A stretch of DNA of 64,000 nt, from the NCBI GenBank assembly GCA_963969495.1, contig OZ018321.1:192790204-192854203 (forward strand). The letters are read 5' to 3'. Positions 58,223 through 64,000 of this stretch are shown one piece after another (position 1 is the stretch's first letter; each line of letters opens with the position of its first letter). The translations under genes and the position numbers were made by a program. The DNA is from Ceratothoa steindachneri (taxonomy: Eukaryota; Arthropoda; Malacostraca; Isopoda; Cymothoidae). The notes under the pieces were generated by a model. It searched no databases, was not told the origin of the DNA, and was given only the letters and a program-made list of their open reading frames with translations.

Positions 58223-60418
58223 GCAACTCTTGACATGGTACAATTGGGTGACAACGCGCTCTAGACCGTTTTTTGTTTCTGCTTGTTGAGGACCCGCCCC
58301 TAGCAATCGCGGGTTACAACAAAAGAGGTTTTAAAAACAAATACCTAAGTGTAGCAGCTGTGCTGGAGAAATGAACTGATCCAAAAGCGCAAAAATGTCC
58401 ATGGGTTCGCTTAGAAATGCTAAAAACAAAAATCGCAAACGCTTAAGAACACACCCTCCATAAGAGCTGATTCTATTTTTGCCAAATCAAGACTTCAATT
58501 GAAGCCGAACTATGACCACCAGAACTATAGACAACAAACGAAGACATCGCCCTGTTGGGAAAGAACAAAAGAAGAAGAGATAAAAAATAAATAAAAGAAT
58601 AATTAATACAAATGGCTAAAGATGAAAAGAAGTAACCACAAAAATTCTCCACGGTAAATATACTGCAGGATTCTTGAGAAGTACCCACAAAGAGCGAAGC
58701 GAATCTAATGTATAATCTAAGAACCTTCATGGGCGATTGGCTGGCTAGAAGCCGCAGAACCCTCAAAACTTTGCATATATAGTGTGCATTTCCATAAGAA
58801 GGTAAAACACATCAGGATTTTTTTTTAATTTCCTCAAAATGCAAATGGACAGCAAAATTTCATAATTCGGACAACCTGAAATTTCGAAATGAACTCAAAA
58901 TCTTTGGAAATAATTAAAAAATTAAAATCTTCCGAGTATATTGCAAAACAAGTTTGGAAAAAGTCTGAATATAGAGGACCACCCTGTATATGCAGATAAC
59001 TCTCATTGGCGAATAGTCATTAAAGGAGCAATAGTTTAATCTGTTCCCTATCCTCTGCCGATATATTCATAATAGAATTTTGCCTGTGTTCGTTTCGCTT
59101 CCAAAGACTTGAGTTTCTTCGTTTTTCTCGTCATTCCAGATCAGCACTCAGTTAAATTATAACGTAAAACCCCATGAAATTGAGATTGAAATTTTCCGAT
59201 CCTGGAGGATTGAAGTAAATAGGAATTTTAGAATTGTATCATTTTGAGAGTCTTACAACTGTAAGGCGTCTAATCGTTTAATGGAATTCTATATTCAACC
59301 AGCGTGCTAAAATTATAACTGTTACAACCAGAGCACGCAGAGTCACTGTTAATTAGATAATAATAGTAATAATAATAAATGGTTATTTCCATGAAAGTGA
59401 CAAAAACATTATTATATTTTTGAACATAGCGACTTGGTTAACAAAATCGTCACTTTGATAAAATGATAGGAGTAATGTTAACCACAAGATGATTTTATCT
59501 TTCTATGGCTGGAAATGCCAGAAAGGAGTATAAGATTAACTACAGAGTTGTATGATATACAGATGTTTCCTATATTTTTGTCTGAATTTCGAATCAATGA
59601 GACATGTTGAAGCAGAAGTCAGAGAGTGCCTGGATAGCGACGGATTCGGACAAGGATTCGAGTCTGGTTAACAGCTTGTTAGAAGCGGCGAGTTCTTATT
59701 ATTGTATCATTGTTTCAATGCTAAAAGTGGTCCCTCCCGTCATATTTCAAGTCTTCAATCGGACTAGGTGTTCCTTTTTTGTGTACCTTTGAGTGAGGTG
59801 GAACATGTATCCGTTGATGCCTTTAATTAAAGGGGTGGCGGACGAAGTGTGCATTTCGTCCTCGCGCACGTGAATGTGTCTTTATGTACGTATGTGAAAG
59901 AGGAGCGAATATATTATGTCGAATATTTAAAAAATTCTTAAAATGTACAGGATGAAGGTTGATCACAAGCAATGGAGAACTCGAAAAGGTGTAATACATC
60001 CAGGTATTTGTGTCTGTGTAGTTGTTAATACATGCTGGGCAATGATTTCATTCGTGCGTTGCGGGGAAATGGGAGGAATATGGCAAAGAGAAATGGCATA
60101 TGATTGCCTTTTAATCGGAGAGGATCCAGGTTTTAATTAAGTAATAGCGAGGTCTTTGAAGAACTAATGGTAACCTTCGAGCTTGGATGCGTGCAACGCT
60201 TTTTACTTCCTTTAAATTCGCTTCGGAAAAGCGTCTCGCATTAACCAATATTGACTCGTTTCTGCCAACGATAAATGAACGCGCTAAATACAGGATTCCG
60301 CCCCGAACAATAGCAATCCTCTACCCACATTTCCTGAATTTCATGTTCTTTTTCCTATTCGAATTTATTGTTACGTGATGTTTCAAGTACTAAATAACTT
60401 GCTCACATTTATACACAG

Positions 60419-60419
<1 letters not shown>

Positions 60420-60465
<46 letters not shown>

Positions 60466-60497
60466 AGAGAGAGAAAGAGAAAGAGAGAAAGAGAGAG
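60420..60497. repeat. (GA)n simple repeat
   Basis: GA dinucleotides with short G and A interruptions. Confidence 0.95.
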
Positions 60498-61221
60498 TTT
60501 AAAAGACATAATAGATTTTAATAGCATACCCGGTGAATCTCTTCAGAGGATTTGCTTGAGGTTACTTCGGCGAATCTGAAGAGCTAACAACAATTGAGGT
60601 TACATCCCAAGTGTGCTAATACGGACCTGTGTAGATACAACCACATTGGACTAGAATCCCACGCATCATATTGGAAGGATTATACCAGTATTTTATCAGT
60701 CTGCCAATTTTATACTTTTACTCTATTGTTTCTAATTTCTCTACCTTCTCTTCGCTTGCCTTTTGTTATTCTCTCTATACCTACCATGCATTCTAATTCA
60801 GTTTATCCCTTTAAAGGGTTGAAAGAAAGAGAGAGAGATGGAGAGATGGAGAAATAAGGAAGGTACCAAAGAAAATCCAGTCCATTTATTTTTCCTTAAA
60901 TCACCCGAACGCCTTGCGTCATAGTTATGAACCTGGGATGCTAACCTCGTGTCGATCCTAGGTGACGTGCGGGGTATCTTTGGCATCGTGGAGTTGTACG
61001 ATACCCGTTGCTCCAAAAGTGCAATTTCCGGCACTTCTTTATCATATGGGATCCCAGGGAGAGTCTGGTAATTGGAGGCAAGCTCACTTTTGATAAAGAG
61101 GCAACACCTTTACAAATCTCCTGCAGTCAATCGGAAGATGCATATCCAGCAATGGTACCCCTTAGAGCAGGGGAAGGAAAATTACGGATAACATCGTATA
61201 ACTCCTAAATGTTCTCAGGAC

Positions 61222-61224
<3 letters not shown>
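60498..61224. other. Spacer without gene
   Basis: No gene recognised; only short frames. Confidence 0.5.

Positions 61225-61298
<74 letters not shown>
61225..61298. repeat. (TA)n microsatellite
   Basis: About 37 TA dinucleotides directly joined to the hairpin arm. Confidence 0.95.
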
Positions 61299-61301
<3 letters not shown>

Positions 61302-61476
61302 GAATTAAACCACATTCTCCGAAGACAATTTAATTCAGAACAGTTTCGGTGTATCTCACACCCTTATATGAACTTTTCTTATATTTTCTATCCAGTGTCC
61401 GTTGAAAAAGGGTGTGAGATACACCGAAACTGTTCTGAATTAAATTGTCTTCGGAGAATGTGGTTTAATTCCTCAT
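61297..61476. repeat. Perfect 69-bp-arm inverted repeat (hairpin)
   Basis: Left arm 61297-61365 (ATGAGGAATTAAACCACATT ...) and right arm 61408-61476 are exact reverse complements, with a 42-bp loop. The left side abuts (TA)n directly; a second (TA)n tract starts 31 bp beyond the right arm. It looks like a fold-back insertion or head-to-head duplication of one sequence. Confidence 0.95.
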
Positions 61477-61503
61477 CTTTTCCTGTGATATTGCATTAAT
61501 TTT

Positions 61504-61507
<4 letters not shown>

Positions 61508-61593
<86 letters not shown>
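61508..61593. repeat. (TA)n(GA)n compound microsatellite
   Basis: About 64 bp of TA dinucleotides followed by GA dinucleotides. Confidence 0.95.
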
Positions 61594-61624
61594 ATGTTAA
61601 GAACTTCTTTCACTCTTTGTTGTT

Positions 61625-61742
61625 GAGTCTAAATAGCCGGGAAAATGTGGAAATGATTGTCGGAGATTTAAAATAGGTGAAAAACATGACCCAAGAGAAA
61701 GTAGTAATTTCTCTTGGAACACTGGGGTAGGGAAGGCACGCG
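61625..61742. repeat. Dispersed repeat, copy A
   Basis: Diverged direct match to 62492-62610. Shared blocks: AGATTTAAAA, then GACCCAAGAGAAAG, then AACACTGG. Confidence 0.7.
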
Positions 61743-63012
61743 CTACTCCAGGGTTTTTGAACAGCTGGATTTTCCTTATGATCCTAGACAGTGGAGCCTT
61801 TTCATTAATAATGTCGCTTTATTGTACAAAACTGGTCTCTTACACAACGGCAATATTCTCCCATCCATTCTCGTTCTTTATCCTCTAATCTTTTAATGGA
61901 AACATGAAAACATAACTTTTATTCCTGAAAATGTTAAGTACAATGAGCACTAATTTTTAATATGCGCAGATTAAAAGTAGTAGCAATGCTAAATGGTCTC
62001 CGGTCAGGTTATATTAATTTTGGTTTTTATTTCTGCAAGTTGTTTCGAGCGGAATATTGTAGATGTTTTTAATGGTCATCTCGAAGGAGTCAATCGTTGG
62101 CTCACATAACATAGTTTGCGCACCTATAGTTAAAAAAAAATGCCCCCTTTATATAAAATTCTACTAGTGAAGCATTTTGTCATGATTAACCATGTTTCGC
62201 CCATTCAAAGGCTAATAAAGCGGAGATAAATGAAGTTATCTCCGTCGGACTTCAAATTCGTCAACTCATCGCAAGCAATAAATTTAAAGCTACTATGAAT
62301 GACTTAGAATTAGAGGCCGTCATGAATATAAGAATTTAGGCCTCAGTATTTTCCTAAAATTGCAATTCTTTGATTCGCATCTATTCCTTTTCCAGAGAAT
62401 GTAGTAGAATTCAATGATAAACAAGGCGAAATATTTCATCAAAACATCTTATTTATCTATTTAAGAAGGTTTAAAAGCCTCTTCCACCATTTGTCGGATC
62501 TATCCAGTCGTGAAAAAGATAGTGGGAGATTTAAAAGCGGTGCAAAATACGACCCAAGAGAAAGCACCAATTTTCCATGCAACACTGGATTGAGGGGGGT
62601 TGCTAAACTTCCAGGTTTTAGTTTTAGCATTTGCATTAGCACTATTACACTACCTCCCTCACCATATTTTAAGCGGTTACGAACACATTGATACTATTAA
62701 AAACAGAAACGAGTAGAAATGGAGCCCGGCGATGTTATCCGAAGACTACTGGACTCTCCAGAGAGAGAAGGCATCGGGAATCTGAAAAATAGCTGTAAAA
62801 TTTGGTAAACTCATTTCAATTTTGCTTTTCCTAATGCTCTAAAAATATAAAGTTCAGTTCATTTTCACTCAAAATTTATCATGTGGCTAATAACATTTTG
62901 TCAAATGTATTCAAATAAACAGTTAAATGAACGTTACTTATTTATTGACAATATTTTGCATATTTTTATACATTTTTACATGTTAATGCTAGAATTTAGA
63001 GCAACATATATA
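61743..63012. other. Gene-free stretch
   Basis: Apart from the repeat at 62492-62610, AT-rich DNA without a recognisable gene. Confidence 0.5.
62492..62610. repeat. Dispersed repeat, copy B
   Basis: Partner of 61625-61742, same orientation, about 65-70 per cent identical by eye. Confidence 0.7.
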
Positions 63013-64000
63013 TATACAGGCTGGAAACACGAAATGCCGACTGATTTTTACAAATCATTTTAAATACTATTGATTATTTTTCTTTTGTCGGTTCTTTCAG
63101 GATTTATTGAATTTTGTGAATCAAATTATAAATTCATAAAAAACAATCACTAGTTTACACATATGACAGAATTTTTTTTATAATGTTGAATTCCCTCGTG
63201 AGTGGATCTAGGTTTTTTTAAAACCTACTTCGAATAGTGAAAACAACAACCTTAAACGAGAGCACGACAAACAAGATTAGGCGAAACCCAAGGAGGAGTA
63301 TCAGACAACTTGCTTGGGAGGCCAAAGTGAACCCGCCGACTATTCAAAAATTCCTAAAAGATGATTTGAAACTTCGTCTATTCAAGATAGCCTACGGCCA
63401 TCTGCTTTCCTACTTCATCAAGAGGAAGAGAGTCAGAGTCGCAGTATGGGGTTGTTTACTGCCCAAGCAACTCACAACACCCAGAATGTTCGTGTTTGGG
63501 CACACAATAAAAATAAGATTCCAGTTAAACCGTTGGTATCTTTCAAGAGGTAGAAGCCAGCTTTGTGATGGTGTAGGCGGGCGTAACATTAGTGGACCCG
63601 AAAAACACTTATCATCTCTATTGAAAATGGTGTGTGGGGGAAAAGGGGTCAAGATCAATCAACATGCGTATTTTGAGATTTTGAAGAGAATGTCATTCCT
63701 TGATACGATGCCATCATGTGAAGTGCCCGTGTAATCTTTGAACACCATGGAGCAATTTCATACACAGCCTAAAAAGTTTAAGACTGGTACCAGGCAGATT
63801 TCAAGGGTTTGGAGTCAAAGGAACTTTGGCCTCTCAGTTCGCCAGATTTTCACTCCATAGACTTTGAGGTTTAGTAGATGCTTGAAGAGAAGGTACCAAA
63901 TCTCATCAAAGTGTTGAAGTTCTGGAGTGCAAACTGTAAAAGTGTTGAGGGAAAATATCAACTGAAACCTCGCGCGCCATTTGCGCTCAGTTCAGGTCAT
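63013..64000 (+). mobile_element. Mariner/IS630-type transposon remnant (right end outside window)
   Basis: The coding remnant at 63237 is preceded by TATATATACAGGCTGGAAAC (about 63003), a plausible left terminus because TACAGG-type ends next to TA are common in this superfamily. The right terminus is not in the window, so the boundary is tentative. Confidence 0.5.
63237..63960 (+). pseudogene. Mariner/IS630-type transposase pseudogene
   Basis: Plus strand. The N-terminal part has two helix-turn-helix-like segments: NKIRRNPRRSIRQLAWEAKV and TIQKFLKDDLKLRLFKIAYG, then HLLSYFIKRKRVR. The central part is disordered by mutations, but GVKINQHAYFEILKRMSF (to about 63690) is a familiar block before the second catalytic Asp. 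The first frame stops at 63732; the following sequence still reads ELWPLSSPDFHSIDFEV near 63820, the block before the third catalytic position. Several stops and shifts show it is inactive. The metal-binding residues cannot all be located. Confidence 0.8.

Larger units (their letters stand above)
55873..60419. other. Gene-free stretch
   Basis: AT-rich DNA with no recognisable gene. It contains a 52-bp tandem duplication at 57231-57334 and the TTAGG-type palindrome at 58085-58222. A phrase AGAGGACCACCCTGTATATG at about 58974 resembles a transposon terminus but no partner end was found. Confidence 0.5.

Noticed and set aside
58960..63030. Phrase with CCACCCTGTATATG at 58974 and TACAGGCTGG at 63013 as the two ends of one transposon
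   Set aside because: The ends match poorly, the coding remnant lies outside the interval, and the spacing of 4 kb is too large for a mariner element.

Overview
The window is AT-rich, intron-bearing, repeat-dominated nuclear DNA of an animal. Long (TA)n tracts, Tc1/mariner and CR1-type elements, a Maverick/Polinton and TTAGG-type (arthropod telomere motif) repeats make an arthropod, plausibly a crustacean, the best guess; the species is not identified. I found no tRNA or rRNA gene and no CRISPR array.

Layout. 1-8.4 kb: no supportable gene, microsatellites and one RTE-like repeat tail. 8.4-14.1 kb: two exons (8416-8566 and 13860-14114, phase 0 to phase 0, about 5.3 kb intron) at the 3' end of a plus-strand host gene with a low-complexity Ser/Ala-rich C-terminus, the only host gene I can support. 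14.7-20.4 kb: gene-free. 20.4-23.0 kb: a degenerate 56-76 bp repeat followed by a 31-bp minisatellite holding three copies of a 496-bp (16-mer) higher-order repeat. 26.5-28.3 kb: a dead Tc1-like transposon with about 205-bp IR/DR-type ends and a tandemly duplicated left end. 28.8-31.7 kb: an unrelated 33-bp minisatellite of about 89 units with its own 231-bp (7-mer) higher-order repeat.

32123-54904 is the main discovery: a 22.8-kb Maverick/Polinton (virus-like self-synthesising transposon) with recognisable terminal inverted repeats, AG...CT ends and a perfect 6-bp target duplication GACGTA at 32117-32122 and 54905-54910. It carries a protein-primed family B DNA polymerase (minus strand, with one apparent spliceosomal intron), then on the plus strand a packaging ATPase, small and unknown ORFs, a retroviral-type integrase with chromodomain, a penton-like minor capsid protein, a small pVI-like protein, a double-jelly-roll major capsid protein and an adenovirus-type cysteine protease. 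Together these form a replication, integration and virion-morphogenesis module. Essentially every gene is broken by stops, frameshifts or insertions, so it is a fossil. Two CR1-like LINE copies (38063-41392 and 48080-about 51480), both on the minus strand, are inserted in it; the second lies inside a roughly 5-kb interruption of the major capsid gene.

54.9-64 kb: a 755-bp element with 92-bp inverted arms set in (TA)n tracts (possible Penelope-like remnant), a gene-free AT-rich stretch with a TTAGG-type palindrome, a perfect 69-bp-arm hairpin between (TA)n tracts, a diverged direct repeat pair, and a decayed mariner/IS630-type transposase running off the right end.
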